This document shows positions 15,585 to 24,313 of a DNA stretch of 49,316 bases, piece by piece (positions within the stretch are counted from its first letter, which is position 1; each line of letters opens with the position of its first letter). The DNA comes from Pseudomonadota bacterium. GTDB taxonomy: Bacteria > Pseudomonadota > Gammaproteobacteria > Xanthomonadales > SZUA-36. The stretch spans positions 1-49,316 of the forward strand of contig JADFVZ010000061.1 of NCBI GenBank assembly GCA_015222805.1. The letters run 5' to 3'. The notes below the pieces were generated by a model, which was not told the origin of the DNA, made no database searches, and saw nothing but the letters and a program-made list of their open reading frames with translations. A program made the position numbers and the translations under genes.

Positions 15585-16007
15585 ATGTTAAACAGCCAGG
15601 CATATATGAAAAACCAGCAAAAATTGAAGAATCATTCTTTTCAAAAACCTAAACAGCAACGGGGGATAACGCTGATCGGTTTTTTGATTGTATTGTCACT
15701 TGCCGTTTTTGTAGCTTTTATGGGTATGAAGATCGTGCCTGTTTATATTGACCATTATTCGGTTCTCCAGGCAATGAAAGGGGTGCAAAAGGAATCTGGT
15801 ATTGCGACTGCTACTCCCGGGAAAATTAAGGACCTGTTTTTTCGCCGCCTGTATGTAAGCTATGTGGATGGTATTGAAGCAAGGCACGTTAAGGTAATAC
15901 GTACTAATGGCAGGACGTTGCAGGTCAAGTACGATGTGCAAAAACAGATGGTTGGCAACGTCGATATTATTATTCACTTTGATGATAGTGTGATTCTCGG
16001 GCAGTAA
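15585..16007 (+). CDS. DUF4845 family membrane protein
   Basis: A 140-residue protein of unknown function regularly found between lepB and rnc in gammaproteobacteria. After a basic N-terminus of about 30 residues there is one hydrophobic segment (GITLIGFLIVLSLAVFVAF, about 31-49) that looks like a type IV pilin N-terminal helix, but no clear prepilin cleavage site with a glutamate at +5 is present. The remainder is a small soluble domain likely facing the periplasm. GGGGA precedes the ATG at 7-base spacing. Confidence 0.85.
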   Translation: MLNSQAYMKNQQKLKNHSFQKPKQQRGITLIGFLIVLSLAVFVAFMGMKIVPVYIDHYSVLQAMKGVQKESGIATATPGKIKDLFFRRLYVSYVDGIEARHVKVIRTNGRTLQVKYDVQKQMVGNVDIIIHFDDSVILGQ

Positions 16008-16037
16008 TTGCCTGCTGGCTTACTTGCAGGTATCTGT

Positions 16038-16706
16038 GTGCTTAAAAATGACCTACCCGGGCTGAATTACAGCTTCAGAAATCCACAACGATTACAGCTC
16101 GCCCTAACTCATCGTAGCCACGGACCGATCAATAACGAACGGCTTGAATTCCTGGGTGATGCGATTGTTGGCATGGTGGTTGCCGAAATACTCTTTAATC
16201 TTCATCCGGACCTGCCTGAAGGTGCATTAACTCGTTTGCGTGCTGGGGTGGTACGTGGTGAAACCCTGGCTGATATTGCTATTGGCCTGGATTTATCCTC
16301 CTATGTTCGTATCGGCAATGCGGAAAAAAAATCTGGTACCAGCCGTCGTCGATCAATTCTGGCAGATACCCTGGAGGCTGTGTTCGCAGCAGTTTACCTG
16401 GATGGCGGCTATCAGGAAGCTGTAAAGGTAATCACTGAGCTCACTCGTGAAACCATTGCGAACCTGCCTGATCCTGAAGAACTTAAAGACCCAAAAACCC
16501 GCTTGCAGGAATGGTTGCAGGCTCGTGGTCGTGAAGTTCCAGAATATAAAATAGTTTCTGAGACCGGAGCAGATCATGCAAAAGAGTTTGTAGTTAAGTG
16601 CCGCCTGGTTGATGACCCGGTCAGTTTTAGTGCAAGTGGCAGTTCACGCAGGAAAGCACAGCAGGCTGCAGCAGTGCTGATGCTTGATCGATTATTAAAT
16701 ATTTAG
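16038..16706 (+). CDS. rnc: Ribonuclease III
   Basis: An endonuclease of 222 residues cutting double-stranded RNA in rRNA and mRNA maturation. The catalytic signature NERLEFLGDAIVG is about 30 residues from the start, and the second acidic pair is in LADTLEAVFAAVYLD. A double-stranded RNA-binding domain follows (DPKTRLQEWLQARG to the end, with SGSSRRKAQQAAA). A TTG at 16008, immediately after the previous stop, extends the frame by ten residues; I prefer the GTG at 16038, which has AGG at 7-base spacing and matches the family N-terminus. It is followed by era 24 bp on. Confidence 0.94.
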   Translation: MLKNDLPGLNYSFRNPQRLQLALTHRSHGPINNERLEFLGDAIVGMVVAEILFNLHPDLPEGALTRLRAGVVRGETLADIAIGLDLSSYVRIGNAEKKSGTSRRRSILADTLEAVFAAVYLDGGYQEAVKVITELTRETIANLPDPEELKDPKTRLQEWLQARGREVPEYKIVSETGADHAKEFVVKCRLVDDPVSFSASGSSRRKAQQAAAVLMLDRLLNI

Positions 16707-16729
16707 ATAAAATTATTGAGTTAAATCAA

Positions 16730-17638
16730 ATGCATGAAGAAAATACTTCAGATAATGCGTTCCGTTGCGGATATATCGCCCTGGTAGGTAAGCCCAATGT
16801 GGGCAAATCTACCCTGATGAACAATATTATTGGTGAAAAAATCTCCATTGTGACTGCCAAGCCCCAAACTACCCGGCAGCAAATTATCGGTATTCACACC
16901 AGTAAGCACGGGCAGGCGATCTATGTCGATACCCCCGGTATTCACCACTCAGCCGGTAAAGCACTCAACCGCTATATGAACAGGGTTGCCAGAGCAGCAC
17001 TGAGGGATATCGATGTGGTGGCTTTTCTGGTTGAGGCCGGACGTTGGTCACCAACTGATGAGCATGCACTTAAAGCTGTACTCAGGGCTGGACGACCAAC
17101 GGTTCTTGTAGTGAATAAAATTGACCTGATTACAGATAAAAGCAAATTGTTGCCTTTTGTTGAATCTGTGAGTAGAGACCAGCCATTCGAAAAAATCTAT
17201 ATGATTTCTGCCCTTAAGGGGAAGGGTGTACAGGATTTCCAGCAGGATATGGAAGATCGCCTGCCGTTTTCCCGCCCCTTTTATGATGCTGATCAAATCA
17301 CCAATCGCAGTCAGCGTTTCCTCGCTGCTGAGCTGATTCGTGAGCAACTGACCCTACGCTTGCACCAGGAGTTGCCTTACGCGATTACTGTTTCAATTGA
17401 GGCCTTCGAGTACAGTCCGGAAATCACCCGGATATCGGCTACCATCTGGGTGGAGCGTGATAGTCAAAAACAAATTGTTATCGGTAAAAAGGGAGCGGCA
17501 TTAAAGCAGGTAGGCACAGGTGCTCGCCTGGCAATGCAGGCTTTGTTTGACCAGAAGGTATTTCTTAAGTTGTGGGTAAAGGTTTCCCGTGGCTGGTCGG
17601 ATGACGAGGCAGCACTCGATCGTTTTGGCTTTGATTGA
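16730..17638 (+). CDS. era: GTPase Era
   Basis: A 302-residue essential GTPase that binds 16S rRNA during 30S assembly. The G motifs are all visible: GKPNVGKSTL, TTRQQIIG, DTPGIH and NKIDLI. The C-terminal KH RNA-binding domain shows VIGKKGAALKQVGTGAR. It follows rnc in the standard rnc-era-recO order. Confidence 0.97.
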   Translation: MHEENTSDNAFRCGYIALVGKPNVGKSTLMNNIIGEKISIVTAKPQTTRQQIIGIHTSKHGQAIYVDTPGIHHSAGKALNRYMNRVARAALRDIDVVAFLVEAGRWSPTDEHALKAVLRAGRPTVLVVNKIDLITDKSKLLPFVESVSRDQPFEKIYMISALKGKGVQDFQQDMEDRLPFSRPFYDADQITNRSQRFLAAELIREQLTLRLHQELPYAITVSIEAFEYSPEITRISATIWVERDSQKQIVIGKKGAALKQVGTGARLAMQALFDQKVFLKLWVKVSRGWSDDEAALDRFGFD

Positions 17639-17704
17639 TTTAGTCTAATAAATTAATCACCCTGCATAAGATAATGATAACTATTGTTACAATGGGTGCT
17701 CTAT

Positions 17705-18418
17705 ATGCGGGTTAGTGAAACACCTGGATTTATCCTGCACAGTCGATCCTTTAGTGAGTCCAGCAGTATTGTCGACGTATTTACTCGGGATTATGGAAGG
17801 ATTGGACTGGTAGCGCGCGGTGCACGTGCAGCTAAATCCCGTTGGCGCGGATTATTACAGCCATTCAGGCAGCTGGACTTTAGCTGGTCAAAACGGAGTG
17901 CATTAGGTACTTTAACCGGTTTGGATATGGATGTTGGCTGGCCGGAGTTAAGCGGTACTACCCTATACTGCGGGCTTTACCTGAATGAATTATTGATGCG
18001 CCTGAGTCGTGACGAAGATCCGGATATTGATCTCTATCAGGCATATGGCAGGGCAATTCACGAGTTGTCCGCTCTAAGTGATCCGCGTCTTGCACTAAGG
18101 CGTTTTGAAAAACAGTTGTTACAGTCTTTGGGGTTTGCCTTGCCACTGGAGTACCAATGTCATGCTGGGCAACAGGGAGAGGAACTGGTTAAAGCAGGGC
18201 ATTACTATACTTTTGATCCCAGGTTGGGGCCAACACGCTGTCACGGTTCTGCAGGTCGGGATGTGTTTTCCGGCGAATTGCTGCTAGCACTCTCAATAGA
18301 TGATTATTCAAATCCTCACTGGTTGCCACAAATGAGGCGATTGTTGCAGGCAGCGATTAAAACCCAGCTTGGCGGACGGGAACTGGCAAGCCAGAAAATG
18401 CTGCGAAAGCTGTTATAG
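17705..18418 (+). CDS. recO: DNA repair protein RecO
   Basis: A 237-residue recombination mediator that helps load RecA on SSB-coated gaps with RecR. The N-terminal OB-fold ([34 protein letters not shown]) and the C-terminal helical domain are recognisable. No full four-cysteine zinc cluster is present, as in other gammaproteobacterial RecO. The frame opens at a TTG at 17684; the ATG at 17705 gives the family N-terminus. It lies between era and pdxJ. Confidence 0.92.
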   Translation: MRVSETPGFILHSRSFSESSSIVDVFTRDYGRIGLVARGARAAKSRWRGLLQPFRQLDFSWSKRSALGTLTGLDMDVGWPELSGTTLYCGLYLNELLMRLSRDEDPDIDLYQAYGRAIHELSALSDPRLALRRFEKQLLQSLGFALPLEYQCHAGQQGEELVKAGHYYTFDPRLGPTRCHGSAGRDVFSGELLLALSIDDYSNPHWLPQMRRLLQAAIKTQLGGRELASQKMLRKLL

Positions 18419-18450
18419 AAAATAAAATTTGTTTTAAGGTGACAACATTT

Positions 18451-19197
18451 ATGAATACGCTATCTGCTGATATAAGAAAAAATCCGATCAAATTACTGGG
18501 TGTCAATATTGATCATGTGGCGACATTAAGACAGGCTCGGGGAACTAGCTATCCGGACATAATCGAAGCTGCCAGGGTGGCTGAATTCGCTGGAGCTGAT
18601 GCCATAACTATCCATTTACGCGAAGATCGTCGCCATATTCAGGATGCTGATGTCTTTGCATTGGCAAAAACTCTGGGGACACGGATGAACCTGGAACTCG
18701 CAGTCACCCCGGAAATGGTCAGTATTGCCGAATCTGTTGCCCCTGCGGATGTCTGTCTGGTCCCGGAAAAGAGAGAAGAGCTTACGACTGAGGGAGGGCT
18801 GGATGTTTGTGGTCATAAAGCAGAGGTCGCTTCTGCTGTGCAGCGCCTGCATGCGGCAGGCTGCCGGGTATCTTTGTTTATTGATCCGGATAAGCGGCAA
18901 CTGCAGGCCGCTGCTGATGTAGGTGCTCCGGTCGTTGAGTTGCATACAGGTACTTATGCTGATTGTAGCGGCACAGCCCAGCAACAGGAGTTGCTGCGAC
19001 TGGTTGAGGCCAGCAAATTTGGAAATGAATTGGGCCTGCAAATCAATGCCGGGCATGGACTGCACTATCATAATGTCCAGGCTGTTGTTGCTATTGAAGA
19101 AATTGTTGAGTTGAATATTGGGCATGCAATCGTTGCACGGGCTATATTTGTAGGCTTGGAGAGAGCAACTCGTGAAATGAAAGCGTTACTTGCTTGA
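18451..19197 (+). CDS. pdxJ: Pyridoxine 5'-phosphate synthase
   Basis: A 248-residue TIM-barrel enzyme joining 1-deoxyxylulose 5-phosphate with 3-amino-2-oxopropyl phosphate to form pyridoxine 5'-phosphate. Conserved pieces are [48 protein letters not shown] and [12 protein letters not shown]. The GTG at 18439 is in frame, but AAGGTGA lies eight bases before the ATG at 18451, which I take as the start. acpS, its usual next gene, is not here; a minus-strand response regulator follows. Confidence 0.95.
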   Translation: MNTLSADIRKNPIKLLGVNIDHVATLRQARGTSYPDIIEAARVAEFAGADAITIHLREDRRHIQDADVFALAKTLGTRMNLELAVTPEMVSIAESVAPADVCLVPEKREELTTEGGLDVCGHKAEVASAVQRLHAAGCRVSLFIDPDKRQLQAAADVGAPVVELHTGTYADCSGTAQQQELLRLVEASKFGNELGLQINAGHGLHYHNVQAVVAIEEIVELNIGHAIVARAIFVGLERATREMKALLA

Positions 19198-19373
19198 GAA
19201 ACATCTGATCCTTTCATGAACGGATGTTCTGAACCCACAAATACAGGATAGCAGCGTTTAAAAGTCTTTAATCAACACTGATATAAGAGGGCTGTTCGCT
19301 TGCTGTTGATTAATTATTGAACCTGGCCGGCTGGATTCTCAATTAAACAGAGTGTCCTCAGCGGAACAACCCT
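19198..19373. other. Convergent intergenic spacer with a 10-bp inverted repeat
   Basis: Between pdxJ and the convergent REC-HPt gene lies ttaatcaaca (19268-19277) with its perfect complement tgttgattaa (19304-19313), loop 26 nt. It could be a weak shared terminator or a protein site; no uridine tract supports a classical terminator. Confidence 0.4.
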
Positions 19374-20141
19374 TCAGGTTGCATCAAGCAGTTCGTTATA
19401 TACCATGGCCGCACCCTGCATAAAACGGGCATAACCTGAGGAAATTCCATGGTGATTACGTTCTCGCAACGCCGTGTAAAACTGCCGTGAAATCGCTGCC
19501 AGCCTGGGTGCACCGCAATAGCCTGCTGATGCTATGAGTTTATGGATATGTTCAGCTACTTCATCATACTTGCCAGAGACCATCAAGAGGTCTAGTTGAT
19601 CTGGAATGCCAGCCAGTTCCCTGGCGAAAATGCCACGTAATGTTTTAACCAGTTCAGAACTTCCGTGGGCCGCACTTAAGGCCTGTTCGTCATCCAGCCC
19701 TTTATAGTAACCAGTGCCCGTTGCCATCCGGTCCCATATGCTGGGGTCCATGCTGGTCAGTAAGTTATTTATGGCTGCTACCAGATTCCTGCCGGTCACG
19801 GGTTTACTCAGCCAGGCATCAAAGCCATTGGCCAGTAAACGCTCCCGTTCTTCTTCGCGGGCATCAGCAGTTAAGGCAATTGATTGTGGTCTGTAATCGT
19901 TATTATTGCCCCACTCGTGGATTTTATGCAGCGCTTCGAGGCCATTGATTTCCGGCATATGGATATCCATCAGCAGGATATCAGGCTGCAGTTCGTTGGC
20001 TAGTAAAATAGCTTCAGCACCATTTTCAGCTTCAATAATTTCTGGGCCGTGATCGCGTAAGGCATGTACTACAAAACGACGGTTGATTTCATTATCATCG
20101 GCGATCAGGATGCTGATATTTTTCAGGCTGGCTTTATCCAT
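19374..20141 (-). CDS. Response regulator with C-terminal HPt domain (GacS/BarA-tail-like)
   Basis: A 255-residue phosphorelay protein without a kinase domain. The receiver domain (about residues 8-128) has the acidic pair D15-D16, phospho-acceptor D59 in LLMDIHMP, T91 and K113. The C-terminal part is an HPt-type helix bundle with HKLIASAGYCGAPRL; H200 is the likely phospho-histidine. The YCGAPRL stretch after it resembles the HPt of GacS/BarA sensor kinases, which in Pseudomonas are encoded in the same neighbourhood (near pdxJ and rlmD). It may be a split-off tail of such a hybrid kinase, receiving phosphate from a kinase elsewhere. It is alone on the minus strand. Domain calls are firm; the partner is unknown. 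Confidence 0.85.
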   Translation of the reverse strand: MDKASLKNISILIADDNEINRRFVVHALRDHGPEIIEAENGAEAILLANELQPDILLMDIHMPEINGLEALHKIHEWGNNNDYRPQSIALTADAREEERERLLANGFDAWLSKPVTGRNLVAAINNLLTSMDPSIWDRMATGTGYYKGLDDEQALSAAHGSSELVKTLRGIFARELAGIPDQLDLLMVSGKYDEVAEHIHKLIASAGYCGAPRLAAISRQFYTALRERNHHGISSGYARFMQGAAMVYNELLDAT

Positions 20142-20352
20142 GGGGTCCTCTTTTTGATTTATGCAACTATGGTGAAGATCATTGTGTGAATTGTCAATTG
20201 GTAGAATTACCCGATTTTTCTGCTAGAGAATTCCGAGAAGCATGGGCGAAATGCCGATCATGTGTGTAAAATAGCGCCAACAAAGTACCAGTACTAATTA
20301 TCGACAGTTCCACTGTTTGCAGACTAATCACATTGTTTTCCGGGATCACAGA

Positions 20353-21696
20353 ATGTCAAGACGCCGTCGTAGAAAAATACCAACAGAGTTACAGCAAGCC
20401 GAAATAACTGACCTCAGTCATGATGGTCGCGGGGTTGCACATATCAATGACAAAGCCGTGTTTATCCACGGTGCTTTGCCGGGAGAAACAGTTGTTTTCC
20501 GTTACACTGAATCCCACCGGAGATTTGATATGGGGGTGGTTGAAGAGGTGCTGGAAGCATCCCCTGACCGGGTTGAGCCCCGTTGCTCGCATTTTGGAGT
20601 TTGCGGCGGTTGTGCCCTGCAACACCTGGATCCCAAACGCCAGATAGAATTTAAACAACAAACCCTGATGGAAAATTTGCGTCGAATCGGCAAAGTTGAA
20701 CCTGCAGAGGTTTGGGAACCGTTGACCGGCCCGCACTGGCATTATCGGCGCAAGGCCAGGCTTAGTGTTCGCTATGTACCAAAAAAAGATGATCGCGTGC
20801 TGGTCGGCTTTCGTGAACAGTATGGACGCTTTGTGGCGGATTGCCGCGAGTGTCCGATCCTGGACCAGCGATTCGAGAATCAGCTTGAAGCATTGTCTGA
20901 ATTGATCCGCAGCCTGTCAATTCATGCCCGGGTACCGCAGGTTGAAGTGGCAGCAGGTGATGGTGGTGAACAGGGTGCCTCGATTATCATCCGTAACCTG
21001 GAAGCCTTCAGTACAGAGGATCTTGAAAAGCTCAGGCAGTTTGCTGCAGATACCGGCCTGGCCCTGTTGCTGCAGCCGAAGGGACCAACCACAATCAGCG
21101 TACTTGAAGGAACGCCGCAGCCGAATCTGTATTACGAACTCCCGGAGCATCAAATTAAGATGCAATTTTCACCCAGTGATTTCATCCAGGTGAATGCGGA
21201 ACTGAACCGCAAAATGATCAATCGTGCGATTGAGGTATTACAACCCACAGCTGATGATTTAATCCTCGACCTGTTTTGCGGCCTGGGGAATTTTTCCCTG
21301 GCACTGGCTCGTTATTCCGGCCGGGTTATCGGTGTCGAAGGTGATACCGAGTTAGTCAATAAGGCACGTGCAAATGCGGAACTCAATCAGTTGAAAAACG
21401 CCAGTTTTTTCATTGCCGATCTAAATGAAAGCCCTGAACAAGCTGCGTGGCTGAAACCTGCTTACACAAAAGTCCTGTTGGACCCGCCGCGCAGTGGAGC
21501 TGAATTTATCCTGCCGCACCTGGCAGCCAGCAGTGCTAAAACCATACTCTATATATCCTGTCATCCCGCCAGTCTTGCGCGCGACGCCGGGATACTGGTC
21601 AATGAACATGGCTTCAAGCTTGAAGCTGCAGGTGTTATGGATATGTTTCCGCATACAGCACATGTTGAATCCATAGCCCTGTTTACCCGAAAATGA
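20353..21696 (+). CDS. rlmD: 23S rRNA (uracil-1939-C5)-methyltransferase RlmD
   Basis: A 447-residue SAM-dependent RNA methyltransferase. An N-terminal TRAM domain (about residues 10-70) is followed by iron-sulfur cysteines CSHFGVCGGC and a later CRECPIL, the Rossmann motif DLFCGLGNFSLALAR, the DPPRSG motif and the nucleophile in ISCHPASLARD. The frame opens at a TTG at 20317; the ATG at 20353 starts the basic MSRRRRRK leader usual for this family. Its stop overlaps the nagZ ATG (ATGA). It stands next to the GacS-like REC-HPt gene, but relA, its frequent neighbour, is absent. Confidence 0.95.
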   Translation: MSRRRRRKIPTELQQAEITDLSHDGRGVAHINDKAVFIHGALPGETVVFRYTESHRRFDMGVVEEVLEASPDRVEPRCSHFGVCGGCALQHLDPKRQIEFKQQTLMENLRRIGKVEPAEVWEPLTGPHWHYRRKARLSVRYVPKKDDRVLVGFREQYGRFVADCRECPILDQRFENQLEALSELIRSLSIHARVPQVEVAAGDGGEQGASIIIRNLEAFSTEDLEKLRQFAADTGLALLLQPKGPTTISVLEGTPQPNLYYELPEHQIKMQFSPSDFIQVNAELNRKMINRAIEVLQPTADDLILDLFCGLGNFSLALARYSGRVIGVEGDTELVNKARANAELNQLKNASFFIADLNESPEQAAWLKPAYTKVLLDPPRSGAEFILPHLAASSAKTILYISCHPASLARDAGILVNEHGFKLEAAGVMDMFPHTAHVESIALFTRK

Positions 21697-22748
21697 CAGG
21701 GACAACAGCAATCACCCTGGGCCCTGTGTTAATTGGTATCGCTTCAACCCGGCTAAGTGAAGCTGAAAAAAAGCTGCTCTGCCACCCGGCAGTAGGTGGT
21801 GTGGTGCTGTTTGCACGAAATATTAACAGTGCAGGACAGGTAGCCAATTTATGCACAGAGATCAGGGCGCTACGGGAGCCCCGACTGTTGATTACTATTG
21901 ATCAGGAGGGCGGGCGAGTACAACGCCTGCGGGAAGGTTTTACCCGCCTGCCGCCACTGCGTGCACTTGGTGATATCTACCGCAGCGATCAGGACCAGGG
22001 TCGCGATTTTGCCTACCGGCATGGTCGGGTTATGGCCACTGAGGTGCTCGACCTGGGTATTGACCTCAGTTTTGCCCCGGTCGTTGATCTCGACCGTGGC
22101 AGTTGCGTTATTGCCGACCGTTCACCTGGGGCTGATGCTGACCAGGTTATTGATTTAAGCCGCGCTTATATTGCCGGCATGCGCGATGCGGGCATGGCCG
22201 CCTGCGGCAAACATTACCCCGGGCACGGATCAGTTGAGCTGGACTCCCATCTTGATGATGTGATAGACCAGCGTTCGGCAGATGAAATACTTACAGCTGA
22301 CCTTAAGCCTTTTGCAGAATTATCCACTGAGCTAGCTTCGATTATGGTTGCCCATGTAACCTATCCGGCGATAGATGAGCATCCGGCAGGGTACTCAAAA
22401 CGCTGGTTAAAACAGATCCTGCGAGATCAAATTGCATATACCGGAGTGATAATATCCGATGACCTGGATATGTTTGCAGCCTGTGCTGTGGGTGATATGC
22501 CCACCCGGGTTGGGCTTGCCCTGAATAGCGGTTGTGACCTGGTACTGATCTGTAAAGCGGAAAGCGCGGCCGAATACCTGAATCAGGTAAGCATAAGCAC
22601 TATTGATGCCAGCCAGCACATAAAGCAACTTTATGGACGCTCCTTAGTCAGTCGGAATGATGCCCGACAGGTTTCTGAATATCGGCAGTGGGTAACCAGC
22701 CTGGAAGCACTGAATGCTAAGGGGTCAGACTCAAATGCATTTACCTGA
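21693..22748 (+). CDS. nagZ: Beta-N-acetylhexosaminidase NagZ
   Basis: A 351-residue glycoside hydrolase family 3 enzyme that removes GlcNAc from anhydro-muropeptides in cytoplasmic peptidoglycan recycling. Signatures are TIDQEGGRVQRL, the conserved KHYPGHGSVELDSH loop with its catalytic histidine, and the nucleophile region GVIISDDLDM. The last residues, KGSDSNAFT, are encoded by the left arm of the REP-type repeat at 22721-22738; the true family end is therefore replaced by repeat sequence, with the stop codon in the repeat loop. It overlaps rlmD by four bases. Confidence 0.94.
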   Translation: MTGTTAITLGPVLIGIASTRLSEAEKKLLCHPAVGGVVLFARNINSAGQVANLCTEIRALREPRLLITIDQEGGRVQRLREGFTRLPPLRALGDIYRSDQDQGRDFAYRHGRVMATEVLDLGIDLSFAPVVDLDRGSCVIADRSPGADADQVIDLSRAYIAGMRDAGMAACGKHYPGHGSVELDSHLDDVIDQRSADEILTADLKPFAELSTELASIMVAHVTYPAIDEHPAGYSKRWLKQILRDQIAYTGVIISDDLDMFAACAVGDMPTRVGLALNSGCDLVLICKAESAAEYLNQVSISTIDASQHIKQLYGRSLVSRNDARQVSEYRQWVTSLEALNAKGSDSNAFT

Positions 22749-22791
22749 AAGTGAGTTTTTTATCAGGATGAGCGCATTTGAGTCTGACCCC
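22721..22791. repeat. REP-type palindromic repeat pair
   Basis: Perfect 18-bp inverted arms ggggtcagactcaaatgc (22721-22738) and gcatttgagtctgacccc (22774-22791) enclose 35 bp with an inner cctga/tcagg stem and a T-run. It overlaps the 3' end of nagZ and may also end its transcript. Such pairs resemble REPINs mobilised by RAYT transposases; none is in the window. Confidence 0.85.
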
Positions 22792-22842
22792 AGCTCTGGG
22801 CGCTCTATTTGACTTTACTAATTAATCTGGAATATTACCAAT

Positions 22843-23379
22843 ATGAAAGCACAAGAAATCCTGGATAAATCAAGCCTTTTGGTGGCAAATAATGAGGTTA
22901 TGCAAGCCGTTGACCGGCTTGCCGACAAGCTGAACCAACATTTTGAGGGTATGGAGCCTTTATTTCTTAGCGTGATGAATGGCGCCATGATTCCGGGAGC
23001 CTGGCTGGTAACCCGGCTAAAATTCCCTATCCAGATGGATTATGTGCATGCTACCCGCTATGAAAGCGGTACCCAGGGCGGGATTATTGATTTCCGTGCT
23101 AAACCCAGTAAGCCGGTAGAGGGCCGTGATGTCATTCTTTTTGATGACATTTACGATGAAGGCTACACCCTCGAAGCTATTCGTGACTGGTGTATAGCCC
23201 GCGGAGCCAAAAGTGTTGTCAGTGTGGCCCTGGTGCGTAAACTGCACACACGTGGCCTGTCACGTGACTGGCTGGATTACTTTGGTCTAGATGTGCCTGA
23301 TGTATATATCTTCGGTTGCGGCATGGATGCCTATGAGTACTGGCGTGAACTGAACGAGATCCGTGTCCTTGAAATATGA
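22843..23379 (+). CDS. hpt: Hypoxanthine(-guanine) phosphoribosyltransferase
   Basis: A 178-residue purine phosphoribosyltransferase that converts hypoxanthine, and probably guanine, with PRPP to IMP or GMP. The PRPP-binding motif is VILFDDIYDEGYTL (about residues 98-111) and the purine-side loop is in FGLDVPDVYIFGCGMD. It overlaps the next gene by four bases (ATGA), tying it to MTI phosphorylase, whose product is hypoxanthine. The ATG follows a short AT-rich leader without a strong ribosome binding site. Confidence 0.9.
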   Translation: MKAQEILDKSSLLVANNEVMQAVDRLADKLNQHFEGMEPLFLSVMNGAMIPGAWLVTRLKFPIQMDYVHATRYESGTQGGIIDFRAKPSKPVEGRDVILFDDIYDEGYTLEAIRDWCIARGAKSVVSVALVRKLHTRGLSRDWLDYFGLDVPDVYIFGCGMDAYEYWRELNEIRVLEI

Positions 23380-24110
23380 GTGACTTGCTGGGAGTAATCG
23401 GTGGATCTGGCCTCGATCAATTGGGAGAAGGGCTGAGGCTTAATCCGATTGATACTGCCCCATGGGGTGACCCTTCAGATTGTTTTACTGAATTCCACAT
23501 GGGTAATACACATGTACTGTTTTTGCCCCGGCACGGTTATGATCATAGATATGCCCCGCATCGTATCAATTACCGAGCCAATATCATGGCTTTCAAAAAC
23601 AGGGGAGTTACCCGCATCCTGGCAATTAATGCCGTGGGCGGAATTTCTGCAACAATGCCACCAGGCACACTGGTACTTGCTGACCAGCTCATTGACTATA
23701 CCTGGGGCAGGGCACAGACCTATTTTGAGGATGCCCTCTCAACGCCTGTCCATATAGAGTTTGCAGAACCATTTTCAAATACCCTGCGGCAACAGGTCCT
23801 TACGGCAGCACAAAAAGCCGGGGTAAAGATTCAGCCCACCGGTACATTGGCGGTAACCCAGGGGCCGCGACTGGAAACGGCTGCGGAAATCCGTAAATAC
23901 CAGGCTGATGGTTGTGGCCTTGTCGGCATGACCAGCATGCCCGAAGCTGCCCTCGCGCGCGAGGCAGGAATTGAGTACGCCGCTGTATGCGTTGTAGCCA
24001 ACAAAGCGGCGGGACTAGCTGAAGGTGGAACAATTGATGGAATGGAACTTGTGCTCGAAGTTGCCATGCAGCAGGTAAGCAGCTTGCTTGAGGCTATGGT
24101 GTTGGTATAA
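23376..24110 (+). CDS. S-methyl-5'-thioinosine phosphorylase
   Basis: A 244-residue PNP/MTAP family nucleoside phosphorylase. Motifs are GVIGGSGLDQL, the phosphate-binding PRHGYDHRYAPHRINYRAN, GTLAVTQGPRLETAAEIR, VGMTSMPEAALAREAGI and VVANKAAG. The asparagine of ANKAAG replaces the aspartate of adenosine-type MTA phosphorylases and fits 6-oxopurine (inosine-type) substrates, as in the Pseudomonas aeruginosa enzyme. It should split methylthioinosine into hypoxanthine and methylthioribose 1-phosphate. Coupling with hpt and closeness to nagZ support the assignment. Confidence 0.9.
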   Translation: MSDLLGVIGGSGLDQLGEGLRLNPIDTAPWGDPSDCFTEFHMGNTHVLFLPRHGYDHRYAPHRINYRANIMAFKNRGVTRILAINAVGGISATMPPGTLVLADQLIDYTWGRAQTYFEDALSTPVHIEFAEPFSNTLRQQVLTAAQKAGVKIQPTGTLAVTQGPRLETAAEIRKYQADGCGLVGMTSMPEAALAREAGIEYAAVCVVANKAAGLAEGGTIDGMELVLEVAMQQVSSLLEAMVLV

Positions 24111-24171
24111 GAGAAAAAGTTTTAATCCTATAGGCATCAAATAAAAGTCACTTGCCCCTATAAAACCTCGA

Positions 24172-24200
24172 TTGATTACCTGAATTCACCTAAGTATAAT
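24172..24200 (+). promoter_or_regulatory. Sigma-70 promoter of the outer-membrane barrel gene
   Basis: TTGATT (24172-24177), a 17-bp spacer and a perfect TATAAT (24195-24200). The transcript would begin near 24207 and have an untranslated leader of about 107 nt. Confidence 0.7.
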
Positions 24201-24263
24201 TGCGCGGCTGTCATTAGCACCCAATTACATTGGCAATATTAATAGTAAAATTGAATGGTTCTC

Positions 24264-24284
24264 ACCCTGTTGTTAACGCAGGGT
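24264..24284 (+). promoter_or_regulatory. 5' leader hairpin
   Basis: ACCCTG (24264-24269) pairs with CAGGGT (24279-24284) over a 9-nt loop containing GTTAAC. It lies in the leader of the barrel gene 30 bases before the ATG. It may stabilise the mRNA or be a small-RNA target; no known motif was recognised. Confidence 0.4.
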
Positions 24285-24313
24285 AACAATAAATCTATTT
24301 CAGGATACAAGAT

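Noticed and set aside
22809-22838. TTGACT-N18-TATTAC as an hpt promoter
   Set aside because: It would place transcription start at or after the hpt ATG at 22843, requiring a leaderless mRNA.
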